This document shows, one piece after another, positions 1-8,340 of a DNA stretch of 27,770 nt. This stretch comes from Embleya sp040605455 (lineage in GTDB: Bacteria > Actinomycetota > Actinomycetes > Streptomycetales > Streptomycetaceae). Each line of letters opens with the position of its first letter. Within the stretch, counting starts at the first letter, position 1. The notes under the pieces are model-generated. The model saw only the letters and a program-made list of their open reading frames with translations. It made no database searches and was not told where the DNA came from. A program made the position numbers and the translations under genes. The stretch lies in the NCBI RefSeq assembly GCF_040605455.1, contig NZ_JBEXCV010000121.1, positions 1 to 27,770 on the forward strand, written 5' to 3'.

Positions 1-21
1 CCGGACGCCGGACGCCGGACG
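1..21. repeat. Three tandem copies of a 7-bp unit (CCGGACG)
   Basis: Three perfect head-to-tail copies of CCGGACG run up to the left arm of the terminator hairpin that follows. It is a simple GC microsatellite at the window edge; it may continue outside. No function is inferred. Confidence 0.6.
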
Positions 22-61
22 CCGGGTCGGGAGGGCGCGGCGTGTCGCCCTCCCGACCCGG
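22..61 (-). terminator. Strong stem-loop terminator after the binding-protein gene
   Basis: A perfect 16-bp inverted repeat (22-37 with 46-61) encloses an 8-nt loop, and lies 3 nt beyond the stop codon of the minus-strand binding-protein gene. There is no clear U-tract, which is common for actinomycete terminators. It implies that the transporter transcript ends here, so a permease gene further left would need its own promoter or readthrough. Confidence 0.8.
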
Positions 62-64
62 GGA

Positions 65-1030
65 TCAGGAGCCGGGCACGCCGCCGATCGCGGGCGGCGT
101 CGGCGGGTTGCCCTCGACGACCGTGCCCAGGGTCTGCTTCCAGATCGCCTGCCACGAGCCGTCCTGGCCGATCTTGCGCAGCCAGTCGTTGACGAACGTC
201 TTGAACGCGGCATCGTCGTGCCCGAGTCCGATGCCGTACGGGTCGGCCGTGAACGGCTCGCCGACCACGGTGGTGTCGGGGTTCTGCTTCACGTCCGCGA
301 CCAGAAGCGCCTGGTCCTGCACGTACGCGTCGCCGCGGCCCTGCCGAAGCGCGGTGACACACTCCGGGTCACTGCCGAAGGTGACCACCTTCGCATCCGG
401 CGCGACCTGCTTGATCGCGGCGATGGCGGGCGTGTTGGCGCCCGCGATCACGGTCTTGCCGTTCAGGTCGGCCGGCGCCTTGATGCCGCCGGCGCCCTTC
501 TTGACCAGGATGGCCTGGCCCGACGAGTAGTACGGTCCCGCGAACGCGACCTGCTCGGCCCGCTTGGGGGTGATCGTGTAGGTCTGGAAGACCACGTCGA
601 CGGTGCCGTTCTGCAGCAGCGCCTCGCGGGTCTCGGTGGCCGAACTGACGATCTTCACCTCGGGCTTGCCGATGATGTACTTGGCGAGCAGCCGGCCCAT
701 CTCGGCGTCGAACCCGTCGGTCTTGCCGGATATCGGGTTGAGCTGCGACCACAGCGGGGCGTCCTGGGAGCCGCCGACGATCAGGTAGCCGCGCGCCTTG
801 ATCTTGGCCATCGTGGAGTTGGGCAGGATCGCGCTGTCCGGGGCGACGTCGGCCTTCTTGGCGACGTCCTCGCCGGCGGGCTTGGCGCCGCCGGGCACGT
901 CCGAGGAAGAGCCGCCGGAGCAGGCGGCCAGCGCGGTCAGGGACAGCGCCGCGAGGACCGCCGGGACGGCGGTGCGCAGGCGACGCGGGGATGCGGCGGC
1001 GCGCGGGCGACGCAGGGGGAAGCCGGACAT
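65..1030 (-). CDS. Amino-acid ABC transporter substrate-binding lipoprotein (SBP_bac_3 family)
   Basis: The 321-residue product has an N-terminal Arg-rich stretch, a hydrophobic segment and a lipobox LTALAAC with the lipidated Cys at residue 37, followed by a Gly/Ser linker. The mature part is a family 3 periplasmic-type solute-binding domain: a start like TMAKIKARGYLIVGG, then GFDAEMGRLLAKYI, then VDVVFQTYTITPKRAEQVAFAGPYY, a pattern typical of glutamate/glutamine/polar amino-acid binders. An AAGGAAG ribosome site precedes the ATG. It lies downstream of the ATPase gene on the same strand with a 168-bp gap. The exact ligand cannot be read from sequence; glutamate or a related amino acid is the best guess. 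Confidence 0.88.
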   Translation of the reverse strand: MSGFPLRRPRAAASPRRLRTAVPAVLAALSLTALAACSGGSSSDVPGGAKPAGEDVAKKADVAPDSAILPNSTMAKIKARGYLIVGGSQDAPLWSQLNPISGKTDGFDAEMGRLLAKYIIGKPEVKIVSSATETREALLQNGTVDVVFQTYTITPKRAEQVAFAGPYYSSGQAILVKKGAGGIKAPADLNGKTVIAGANTPAIAAIKQVAPDAKVVTFGSDPECVTALRQGRGDAYVQDQALLVADVKQNPDTTVVGEPFTADPYGIGLGHDDAAFKTFVNDWLRKIGQDGSWQAIWKQTLGTVVEGNPPTPPAIGGVPGS

Positions 1031-1102
1031 CGGGGCCTTCCTTCGCAGGTGGGGGTAGGGGGACGAGGGCGTACGGGCCGCGGAGTGGAGCGGTGCTGCG
1101 AT

Positions 1103-1124
1103 GGGCCGGGGTTTTCGCCGGCCC
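1103..1124 (-). promoter_or_regulatory. Stem-loop between ATPase and binding-protein genes
   Basis: A 7-bp perfect stem GGGCCGG/CCGGCCC (1103-1109 with 1118-1124) with an 8-nt loop lies in the 168-bp gap between the two transporter genes. It could be an attenuator, or an mRNA-processing or stability hairpin that sets the usual excess of binding protein over ATPase. The gap also contains several CCGGGGCC-like words, so alternative folds are possible. Confidence 0.4.
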
Positions 1125-1198
1125 GGTGACCTGGTGATCCGGGGCCGTGGTGACCCGGGGCCTCGGACCGTCCGGTGGGCGCCGGGTGCCCGGGTGCG

Positions 1199-1966
1199 TC
1201 AGTGGCTGAGCACCTTGGACAGGAAGTCCCGGGCGCGGTCCGTGGTCGGTGCGGTGAAGAAGGTGTCGGGTGTGCCGACCTCGACGATCTGTCCGTCGGC
1301 CATGAAGACCACCCGGTCCGCGGCACGGCGGGCGAAGCCCATCTCGTGGGTGACCACGACCATGGTCATGCCCTCGCGGGCCAGGTCGACCATCACGTCC
1401 AGGACCTCGTTGACCATCTCCGGGTCCAGCGCACTGGTCGGTTCGTCGAAGAGCATCACCTTGGGTTGCATGGCCAGCGCCCGGGCGATGGCCGCGCGCT
1501 GCTGCTGGCCGCCGGACAGTTGCGCCGGGTAGTGGTCCGCTTTGTCGGCGATGCCCACCCGGTCCAGCAGCGCCCGGGCCTGCCGGTCCGCGTCGCTCGC
1601 GGACAGGCCCTTGACCCGGATCGGTCCGAGCGTGACGTTCTGCAACACGGTTTTGTGCGCGAACAGGTTGAACTGTTGGAAGACCATCCCCACTTCGGTG
1701 CGCAGTCGGGCCAATGCCCGACCCTCGGCGGGTAGTTCCTCCCCGTCCAGCAGGACCACGCCGGAATCGACGTTCTCCAGCCGGTTCAGACAGCGGCACA
1801 GCGTCGATTTGCCCGCACCGGAGGGGCCGATCAGCACGACCACCTCGCCTGCGGCGACGGTCAGGTCCACGTCGGTCAGTACGCGGACCGCCCCGAACGA
1901 CTTGTTGATGGCGCGCGCCTCGACCATCGGCGTCAGTACGGCGGAAGAAGGCGACGCGGACTTCAT
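1199..1966 (-). CDS. Polar amino-acid ABC transporter ATPase (GluA/GlnQ type)
   Basis: The 255-residue ATPase has Walker A GPSGAGKST, Q-loop MVFQQFNLF, signature LSGGQQQR, Walker B VMLFDEPTSALDPE and H-loop VVVTHEMGFA: all catalytic residues are present. The QQFNLFAHKTVLQN and VTHEMGFARRAADR stretches are characteristic of polar amino-acid importers. I chose the ATG at 1964-1966 (MKSASPSS...); the same frame is open for a further 325 codons upstream, but there it lies antisense to the ROK gene. It is divergent from the ROK regulator and is the first gene of the transcript ending at the terminator at 22-61. No permease gene accompanies it within the window. Confidence 0.92.
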   Translation of the reverse strand: MKSASPSSAVLTPMVEARAINKSFGAVRVLTDVDLTVAAGEVVVLIGPSGAGKSTLCRCLNRLENVDSGVVLLDGEELPAEGRALARLRTEVGMVFQQFNLFAHKTVLQNVTLGPIRVKGLSASDADRQARALLDRVGIADKADHYPAQLSGGQQQRAAIARALAMQPKVMLFDEPTSALDPEMVNEVLDVMVDLAREGMTMVVVTHEMGFARRAADRVVFMADGQIVEVGTPDTFFTAPTTDRARDFLSKVLSH

Positions 1967-2113
1967 CAACGCTCCATCTTTGTTCGGAATCGAAGTTTTG
2001 TGTGACAGTAGAAGTGGAATTCGAAGAAAGTCAATGCCTTGCTGGTTATTACCGGGTGTGCTATTCCTGTCACTGCCGTACCGCAGCAGGTGTGCCTCGA
2101 ACGGAGTGGGACG
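1967..2113. promoter_or_regulatory. Divergent promoter region between the ABC operon and the ROK gene
   Basis: This stretch is AT-richer than its surroundings. It contains a 7-bp inverted repeat GTGACAG (2002-2008) / CTGTCAC (2067-2073) with 58 bp between the arms, and two TCGAAG words (1990-1995, 2021-2026). It must hold the promoters for the transporter genes (minus) and the ROK gene (plus), and is the natural place for ROK operators. No clean -10/-35 pair can be fixed by eye. Confidence 0.5.
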
Positions 2114-3268
2114 TTGGCTGGAAGCGCGGGTGACCTGGTACGACTGGTGGCCAAGGGGCACGGTCGATCCCGGGCGGAACTCGCCCGATTGAGCGGGATG
2201 GCCCCGTCGAGCGTCTCTCTGCGTGTGGAGGAACTCATCGACGCCGGGTTGCTGCGCGAGGACGGCGAGGGCGCCTCCCGGGGCGGTCGGCGCCCCCGCC
2301 AGTTGCGCCTGCACGAGAACGCGGGCGTGGTGGTGGCCGTCGACGTGGGCACCCATCACCTGCGGATGGCGGTCCTGGACCTGGCCGGCCGGGTGCTCCT
2401 GGAGCACGAACTCCCCGGCGATATCACCGAAGGACCCGAGCAGGTGAGCGAACGCCTGCTGGAACACGTACGGATGACGCTCCGTCAGGCGACCGTCGAA
2501 CAGCTGCCACTGCTCGGCGTCGGCATCGGCATGCCCGGCCCGGTCGATCCGGCCGCCGCCAAGGTGATCGCGCCGTCCCGGATGCCCGGCTGGAACGAGT
2601 ACCCGATCGGCCGCCGGATGAGTGAACTCCTCGGCGTACGCGTGGTGGTGGAGAACGACGCCAATCTGATGGCGGTGGGCGAACACCGCTACGGCTGGCC
2701 GGATCGGGACAACCTGATGGCGGTCAAGGCCGGCACCGGGATCGGCTGCGGCATCATCGCGTCCGGGAAGCTGCACCGCGGGCGCGGCGCGGCAGGCGAC
2801 ATCAGCCACGTCCCGGTGCATGTGCCCGAACCGGTCACCTGCTCGTGCGGACACTCCGACTGCCTGGAGGCACATGCGAGCGGCGCGGCACTGCGCCGAA
2901 CGCTGCGCGCCCAGGGCATCGAGGTCTCCTCGTCGCGCCAACTGGTCGAACTGGTCAACGACGGCGTGCCCGAGGTGACCACGCTGGTCCGCAACGCCGG
3001 CCGGCTGGCCGGCCAGGTGCTCACCCCGCTGGTGAACTTCTTCAACCCCGACGTACTCGTCCTCGGCGGCGGCCTCTCCGCGGCCGAGCCCTTCGTCGCC
3101 GCCGTACGCGGCGCGATCTACGAACGCTGCCTGCCACTGGCCACCCGCGACCTGGAGATCGCCACCGCTGTCACCGGTCGGGACGCGTGCATGCTGGGCG
3201 CGGGCGCCCTGGTCTTGGACGAGGTCCTGGCCAGCGAATGGGTGGACGACACCTTGTCCGCCCGCTGA
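2114..3268 (+). CDS. ROK-family transcriptional regulator
   Basis: The protein starts with a winged helix-turn-helix (RSRAELARLSGMAPSSVSLRVEELIDAGLL), then a sugar-kinase-like ROK domain: DVGTHHLRMAVLDLAG phosphate loop, VENDANLMAVGE, GTGIGCGII, GDISHVPV, and the Cys-rich zinc motif CSCGHSDCLEAH. Open frame extends upstream to a TTG at 2039 and a GTG at 2090, but I chose the TTG at 2114 because GGAG sits 7 nt before it and the product then begins just before the HTH, giving 384 aa. It is divergent from the amino-acid ABC genes, so it probably represses them or itself. ROK regulators usually sense sugars, so pairing with an amino-acid transporter is slightly unexpected. It is probably a repressor rather than a kinase, because the HTH is intact. 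Confidence 0.88.
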   Translation: MAGSAGDLVRLVAKGHGRSRAELARLSGMAPSSVSLRVEELIDAGLLREDGEGASRGGRRPRQLRLHENAGVVVAVDVGTHHLRMAVLDLAGRVLLEHELPGDITEGPEQVSERLLEHVRMTLRQATVEQLPLLGVGIGMPGPVDPAAAKVIAPSRMPGWNEYPIGRRMSELLGVRVVVENDANLMAVGEHRYGWPDRDNLMAVKAGTGIGCGIIASGKLHRGRGAAGDISHVPVHVPEPVTCSCGHSDCLEAHASGAALRRTLRAQGIEVSSSRQLVELVNDGVPEVTTLVRNAGRLAGQVLTPLVNFFNPDVLVLGGGLSAAEPFVAAVRGAIYERCLPLATRDLEIATAVTGRDACMLGAGALVLDEVLASEWVDDTLSAR

Positions 3269-3891
3269 CCGGGCCGAGTCCTCGCGGTGGCGCCCGTGCC
3301 ACCGCGCCCGGCGGCGAGATCCACCCCGACGTCGTCATGTGATGCCCACCCGGGACTCCGCTCCGAAGGCTCCCTTCACCTCCTAGGCGAGGGTGGTCGC
3401 GTCGACCTTGGCGGCCGGCCGTTCGCTCCGCGCCGGGTTGCTCGTCCGCTACACGGCCGGTGGCCGGCCGCTCCGGTCCCGGCGCGTGTGGTGCAGGGCA
3501 ACGCGGTGCCCGCCCTCGCGTCGGCTGCCGTCGAGTCCTCGCGATCGGGCCCGGTGCGGACCGGTCGGGTCCTTCGGCCGCGTAGCGGACGTGCGTCCCG
3601 GCGGAGCGCCGGACGACCGCGGCTGCGGAGCAGACATGCGGTCGTCCACGGAGGCGCTTGTGCTCGCGCAGCCGCGGCACGCGAGCCCCGTGCGTCCATC
3701 CGCCGCGCGCCTACCAGCTCTCGTGGCGCCTGCCGCCCATCCCGACCCCTACGCCCATCCGCCGCCCCCGGCGGTGTCAGTTCTCAGGTCGGCCTTCATG
3801 ATCGGCTGCGACACCCCGGGTGCATGCCGGTCGCGCGCCGGCGCCACGGCGCGATCGAGAGCGGCCCCGAGCGGTCGTGGTTCGACAGGAA
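3269..3891. other. Long gene-free stretch between ROK and ramR-like genes
   Basis: About 620 bp follow the ROK stop with no open frame whose product I recognise. Several frames are open only because of the high GC content, and their translations are low-complexity Arg/Pro/Ala/Ser. I saw no decayed domain, large inverted repeat or RNA gene. It probably holds the 3' end of the ROK transcript and distal regulatory DNA of the ramR-like gene. Confidence 0.45.
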
Positions 3892-3919
3892 GTGCGAACG
3901 ACGGATCCGAACGTCGCAC
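3892..3919 (+). promoter_or_regulatory. Dyad upstream of the ramR-like gene
   Basis: GTGCGA (3892-3897) and TCGCAC (3914-3919) form an inverted repeat centred on GGATCC, about 107 bp before the regulator start codon, at the head of an AT-richer patch (roughly 3892-3960). It is a plausible operator or promoter element for the response-regulator gene. The binding protein is unknown. Confidence 0.4.
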
Positions 3920-4025
3920 AAACGTATCATTCGATTACAGGTTGTGGTGTAAGTCGTGGGGCGGGGTAGCTATCGAGGTGCTCGACGGGCAACTTCGCGA
4001 CGTCGGCGTCGATTGGGAGCGAACA

Positions 4026-4613
4026 ATGATCCGCGTTCTCTTGGTGCACGACACGGAATTGATGCGATCGGCGCTGACCGCGCTGCTCGATCGCGAGGAG
4101 GACATCGAGGTGGAGGCCGATAGTTGGGACGGCGCACCGAATCGGGCCCGGTGCCAACGTCCGCACGTCTGCGTGGTGGATGTGGACTGTCCCGGGGCCG
4201 GGCAATTACCGCGACGCCCGGTCGATCCGGACTGTGCCCTGCTCGTCCTGGCCACCACCTCCCGGCCGGGCAGCCTCTGTCGCGCGGCCGAGGCCAAGGC
4301 CATGGGCTTCGTGGACAAGGACGCCCAGCCTCCGCAACTGCCGCGCGCGATCCGGCTGGTGGCCGCCGGCCGGCGCTACGTGGACGGGTCGCTCGCGCTC
4401 GACCTGCTGCGCGCCGCGAGTGCTCCGCTGACCCCACGCGAGATACGGGTGCTGACACTGGCCGCCGAGGGAGCGTCCGCTCCGGAGATAGCCCGCAATC
4501 TGCGGCTCAGTATCGGCACGGTGCGGAACTACATGTCCGCGATCACCCGCAAGACCGGAGCCCGCAACCGGATCGACGCCATCCGGATCTCGCAGGACGC
4601 CGGCTGGGTATAG
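4026..4613 (+). CDS. ramR: NarL/LuxR-type response regulator of the SapB-like locus (RamR/AmfR-like)
   Basis: The 195-residue protein has an N-terminal receiver-like domain and a C-terminal LuxR HTH (LTPREIRVLTLAAEGASAPEIARNLRLSIGTVRNYMS, then KTGARNRIDAIRI). Asp52 (VVDVDCPG, Pro at +4) is the expected phosphoacceptor, with Thr at LATTS and Lys in GFVDKD. The acidic pair is altered: the usual first acid is His8 (VHD). The start at 4026 has GGGAG 6 nt before it; longer open frame upstream has no support. Codon 61 (4206-4208) is TTA, read in Streptomyces only by the bldA tRNA, so translation is probably developmentally gated. It converges with the ramCSAB-like operon and is its likely activator. 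Confidence 0.87.
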   Translation: MIRVLLVHDTELMRSALTALLDREEDIEVEADSWDGAPNRARCQRPHVCVVDVDCPGAGQLPRRPVDPDCALLVLATTSRPGSLCRAAEAKAMGFVDKDAQPPQLPRAIRLVAAGRRYVDGSLALDLLRAASAPLTPREIRVLTLAAEGASAPEIARNLRLSIGTVRNYMSAITRKTGARNRIDAIRISQDAGWV

Positions 4614-4625
4614 ACCGGCCCGGTC

Positions 4626-4653
4626 GGATCCGGGCGCACCCCAGCCCGGATCC
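4626..4653. terminator. Bidirectional terminator between ramR-like and ramB-like genes
   Basis: A perfect 10-bp inverted repeat GGATCCGGGC/GCCCGGATCC with an 8-nt loop lies in the 89-bp gap between two convergent genes, 13 nt past the regulator stop codon. Position and symmetry fit a terminator serving both strands. Confidence 0.75.
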
Positions 4654-4702
4654 AGACCCCCTGAGCGCCGCCGCCGCGCCCTGCCGCCCCCCGATGCCCG
4701 AC

Positions 4703-6427
4703 TCAAATCCGCTCGGCGTGCCAGTCCCCGACCAGGTCCCGATACAGCGACGAGCGATCCAGGAGTTCCCGATGCGTCCCGCACACCGCGTGCACGCCGT
4801 CCAGGACCAGCACCCGGTCCGCCCGTCGGGCCGAACTGATCCGATGCGCGACCACGATCAGCGTCCCGGGCCGCTCCGCGAAGGCCCGTTCGGCGCGCCG
4901 TTCGGCGACCGGATCCAGGTGACACGTAGCCTCGTCCAACAACACCAGGGGCGCCGGTGACAGGTGTGCTCGGCCCAGGGCGATCAACTGGCGCTCGCCC
5001 TGCGACAACGACGCCGGCTCCACCGCCGCGTCGAGGCCGCCCAGCCGCTCGATCAGCGGCAACAGGCCCACGGCGTCCGCCGAGGCGGTCAGCGCCGATG
5101 CGGATGCGCCGTCCGGGCACAGATAGAGCAGGTTCTCCCGCACGCTGCCGGTGAACACGTACGCCTGCTGCGGGATGAGCACCCGCAGCCGGGACGGGTC
5201 GCCGCCGATCGGGCGGACCGGCCGGCCGGCCACGTGCACCTCGCCTCGGTCCGGTGCGAGCACACCCGCGACGATGGCAGCCAGCGTCGACTTGCCGATC
5301 CCGCTGGGGCCGACCACCACGAGGTGCTCACCGGGTTCGACGGTCAGGTCCAGATCGCGCAACACCGGCGCCGCGTTCGGGCCGTACGCGAACGTCACGC
5401 GGTGCACCCGCACGCGCGGTGGTTCGCCGGCCGCGCCCGGCACGCGTCGCGGCGCCGGCGCAACGACCGTCGGCCCGGCGGTGAGCCGATCCAGGACCAC
5501 GAGCAGTCGGGTGCCGGCCGCGCCGAGCGCGTGCATCAACGTGTGCAGCGCCGGCAGCAGCGCCTGCGTGAGGTAGGTCAGCGCACCCAGCAACGCACCC
5601 GCGGTCAGGCCCCGGTCGAGCAGCCAGGGCGCGGTCACCAACAGCAGCAGGACCGGCAACTGTCCGGCCACCCCCAGCGCGATCGCCCGCGCGCCCGCCC
5701 ACCGGGCCAACGACCGCGCCGCGCGCGCCTCGGCGTCGATCAGCTCGTGCGTACGTGCCGCGACCGAGTCGCGTGCGCCGCCCGCCAGTATGTCGCGCAG
5801 GCCCGTCGCGACCATCCCGAGTTGGGTGGACAGCGCCTCGTCGGCGTCCAGGAAGGCACGCTGACGGGCGGCCATCGGTGCCAAGGTGGCCAGGAAGAGA
5901 GCCAGTCCCAGCACCAGCGGTGGCACCACCACGACCAGCAACTCCGGTGCCAGCGCTGCCATCCCGACGAGGGCGCCGAGCGCCGTGAAGACGAAGGAAC
6001 GGGCCACCAGGACCAGTCCGGCGAAGCTGTCCCGGGCGATCTCGCTCTGATTGGTCAGGCGGGAGACCACCGCGCTGTCCGCCGCGCGCGCCGGCGCGTC
6101 GATCGCCTCGGTCAATGCGCCGACCGTCACCCGTCGGACCAGCCCGTCGCGCAGCGGCTCGACCAGATCGGCCAGGGCTCGAAAGAGCCCACCCGTGGCC
6201 GACCCGCCGAAGACGATCGCCACCGCCGCAACGGCCAGCCAGGCCACGCCGATTCCGGCGTGCCCGGCCAGAAAGCCGTGATCGAGGGCCATCGCCACGC
6301 CGTAGCCGCCGAGGAACGTCTGCGTCGACTCCAGCAGCGACCAGCCCGCGAGCCGGACCAGCACCCACCTGCGCCGTGCCAGGAAACGCCGGGCCAGCAC
6401 CGGCACGCGGGATCGACCGGCCCTCAC
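4703..6427 (-). CDS. ramB: Lanthipeptide ABC exporter subunit (RamB/AmfA-B type half transporter)
   Basis: The 574-residue half transporter has an N-terminal membrane domain with about six hydrophobic helices, then an ATPase domain: Walker A GPSGIGKST, signature LSQGERQLIALGRAHL, Walker B LVLLDEATCHLDP with the catalytic Glu present, and H-loop IVVAHRISSARRADR. I chose the GTG at 6425-6427: it overlaps the upstream gene's TGA (GTGA) and has GGAGGAG just before it, so the pair is translationally coupled. An open frame extends upstream to 6625 but would be antisense-like low-complexity sequence within the neighbour gene. It should pair with the preceding ABC gene to export the processed SapB-like peptide across the cytoplasmic membrane. 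Confidence 0.9.
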   Translation of the reverse strand: MRAGRSRVPVLARRFLARRRWVLVRLAGWSLLESTQTFLGGYGVAMALDHGFLAGHAGIGVAWLAVAAVAIVFGGSATGGLFRALADLVEPLRDGLVRRVTVGALTEAIDAPARAADSAVVSRLTNQSEIARDSFAGLVLVARSFVFTALGALVGMAALAPELLVVVVPPLVLGLALFLATLAPMAARQRAFLDADEALSTQLGMVATGLRDILAGGARDSVAARTHELIDAEARAARSLARWAGARAIALGVAGQLPVLLLLVTAPWLLDRGLTAGALLGALTYLTQALLPALHTLMHALGAAGTRLLVVLDRLTAGPTVVAPAPRRVPGAAGEPPRVRVHRVTFAYGPNAAPVLRDLDLTVEPGEHLVVVGPSGIGKSTLAAIVAGVLAPDRGEVHVAGRPVRPIGGDPSRLRVLIPQQAYVFTGSVRENLLYLCPDGASASALTASADAVGLLPLIERLGGLDAAVEPASLSQGERQLIALGRAHLSPAPLVLLDEATCHLDPVAERRAERAFAERPGTLIVVAHRISSARRADRVLVLDGVHAVCGTHRELLDRSSLYRDLVGDWHAERI

Positions 6428-8268
6428 GGCTCCTCCCCCGCGGAGTCCGGCGCGGCCCCGGCAGCCGATCCACCGACGCCCGGATCCGCGAACCCCGCCC
6501 GGCCGCGCGGACCTTCCCAGGCCCCCCGCACATCGCCCGGATCCGCGAACACCGCCCGGTAGCCCGGGTCTTCCCACAGCGCCTCGTGCGTGCCGAGCGC
6601 ACGCACCCGGCCGTCCTCCAGCCACACGACCCGGTCGGCCCGCGCCGCCGAGGAGGCTCGATGGGCGATCAGCAGTCGGGTGCCCGCGCGGACGTCCCGG
6701 ACCAGCGCCCGCCCGACCCGCAACTCGGTGACGCTGTCCAGGCTCGACGTGGCGTCGTCCAACACGAGCAACCGGCCGGCATGCGCGAACGCCCGAGCCA
6801 GGCCCAGGCGTTGCAGCTCGCCCCCGGAAAGCGGCGCGGTGCCCAGCGGCGCCGCATAGCCCTTCGGCAGGAGCCGGATGAAGCTGTCGGCGCCGGCTGC
6901 CTCGGCGGCGAATTCGATCTCACCAGGGGAGGAGGCGTAGGGGCCGAAGGCGATCGCCTCGGCGATCGTGTCGCCGAACAGGGCCGGCCGCTCGAAGGCG
7001 TACCCGACCTCCCGACGCAGCCGCTCCGGGTCGATCTCGGCCAGCGGTACACCGTCCAACAGCACCGCGCCCGCATCCACGTCGGTGAGGCGCCCGGCGA
7101 CCGCGGCGAGGGTGGATTTGCCCGCGCCGGAGTGCCCCACCACGGCCATGGTGGTGCCGCCCGGCACGATCAGGTCCACGTCGCGCAGCACCGGCGTGCC
7201 GTTGCGGACGACGGTGACCCCGCGCAGTTCGAGCCGGCCCGGGCCGCTCGCCGAAAGCGGGTCGGCGCCCGAACACATCGGGGACACGGCGAGCAACTCG
7301 GCGGTGCGGCGGGCGGCGGCGCGGCTGCGTACCAGGGCGTTGAGTTGCCCGACGGCGGCGCCCAGGCCGGCGGCCAGCACGGCGTAGCGCGAGGCGGCGA
7401 GCAATTCGCCGACGGTCAGGTTGCCGTGGGTCAGTCGTACTCCGCCGACGGCCAGCACGGCCGTGGTCAGCAGCGGTACCAGGATTCCTGCGCCGGCCAT
7501 GGCCCGTCCGTAGACGTGCCACATCCGCCTGCCCTGGTTGCCCAGTTCGGGTAACGGCGCCAGGATCCGGTCGAGTTCGCGTGCCGAGCTGCCGGCGGCG
7601 GCGATCGTGCGCGCGCCGCTCAACGCCTCGACGAGCCGGCCGGCGATGTCCGCCTGAACGCGCTGATAGCGGGTCACGCTGTCCGAGGAGTCGCGGACGA
7701 AGGCGCGCAGCAGCCAGGCCAGCAGCGGTACACCCGCCAGGAACACCGCGAACAGCCGGATGTCGATCAACGCGAGTGCGGTCAGGCCGCCGAGCGGTAC
7801 GAAGAGCGTGGCCACGCCGTTTGCGACGGTGAGGGGAGCGGTGCTCGCTTCGGCGACGTTGCCGGTGAGCCGGGTGACCAGGTCGCCGGGGGTGCAGCGC
7901 TCGGCGGCGCGGTGCGGGGCGAGCGACAATACGTGGTCGATGCCGAGCCGGCGCAGCCAGGCGGCGGTCCGGGCGGTGACGATCCCCCCCAAAAGCGCCT
8001 CCGACGCGTCGAAGACGACCTCGGCGACGATCAGGATCGCGCACAGGGTGACCGCGCGGCGCGCTCCGGCGTCGTCGTCGAGGAGCAGGTCGAGCGCGTG
8101 GCCGAGGACGGCGGGCAGCGCGATCGCGACAGCCGCGGAGCCGGCGCTGCAGCCGAACACGGCTGCGGTGCGCCCCGCGCTGTGCCGGACGGCGCCGACC
8201 AGGAGCCGACCGCTTCCGTCGGTGGGCGCTTGTTCGGCGCGGTCGGCGGTCCGGCGCGTGGCGGCCAT
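6424..8268 (-). CDS. ramA: Lanthipeptide ABC exporter subunit (RamA type half transporter, degenerate Walker B)
   Basis: The 614-residue half transporter has an N-terminal six-helix membrane domain, then Walker A GHSGAGKST, signature LSGGELQRLGLARAF, Walker B LLVLDDATSSLDS and H-loop LIAHRASSAARADR. The residue after the Walker B Asp is Asp, not Glu, while the partner subunit keeps Glu: the pattern of heterodimeric exporters with one weak ATP site. Codon 239 (7552-7554) is TTA, a second bldA-type codon in this locus. It lies 152 bp downstream of the precursor gene, behind a strong hairpin, and overlaps the next exporter gene by 4 nt. The C-terminus after the ATPase core is a Gly/Ala/Arg-rich tail. 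Confidence 0.9.
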   Translation of the reverse strand: MAATRRTADRAEQAPTDGSGRLLVGAVRHSAGRTAAVFGCSAGSAAVAIALPAVLGHALDLLLDDDAGARRAVTLCAILIVAEVVFDASEALLGGIVTARTAAWLRRLGIDHVLSLAPHRAAERCTPGDLVTRLTGNVAEASTAPLTVANGVATLFVPLGGLTALALIDIRLFAVFLAGVPLLAWLLRAFVRDSSDSVTRYQRVQADIAGRLVEALSGARTIAAAGSSARELDRILAPLPELGNQGRRMWHVYGRAMAGAGILVPLLTTAVLAVGGVRLTHGNLTVGELLAASRYAVLAAGLGAAVGQLNALVRSRAAARRTAELLAVSPMCSGADPLSASGPGRLELRGVTVVRNGTPVLRDVDLIVPGGTTMAVVGHSGAGKSTLAAVAGRLTDVDAGAVLLDGVPLAEIDPERLRREVGYAFERPALFGDTIAEAIAFGPYASSPGEIEFAAEAAGADSFIRLLPKGYAAPLGTAPLSGGELQRLGLARAFAHAGRLLVLDDATSSLDSVTELRVGRALVRDVRAGTRLLIAHRASSAARADRVVWLEDGRVRALGTHEALWEDPGYRAVFADPGDVRGAWEGPRGRAGFADPGVGGSAAGAAPDSAGEEP

Positions 8269-8340
8269 GTGCTGCGATTCCTCGCCTCCGGGTACGGGGT
8301 CGGCTCTGGGGTCCGCTCTGAGGGCGTACTTTCGAGAGCA

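Noticed and set aside
369..1799. Long open frames antisense to, or shifted from, the transporter genes (and many similar ones across the window)
   Set aside because: Their translations are Arg/Pro/Gly/Ala-rich and lack motifs, the usual by-product of very high GC content, while the overlapping frame encodes a recognisable protein.
3287..3952. Open frame of about 220 codons between the ROK and ramR-like genes
   Set aside because: No ribosome site, no recognisable domain, low-complexity composition, and it overlaps the AT-richer upstream region of the response regulator.
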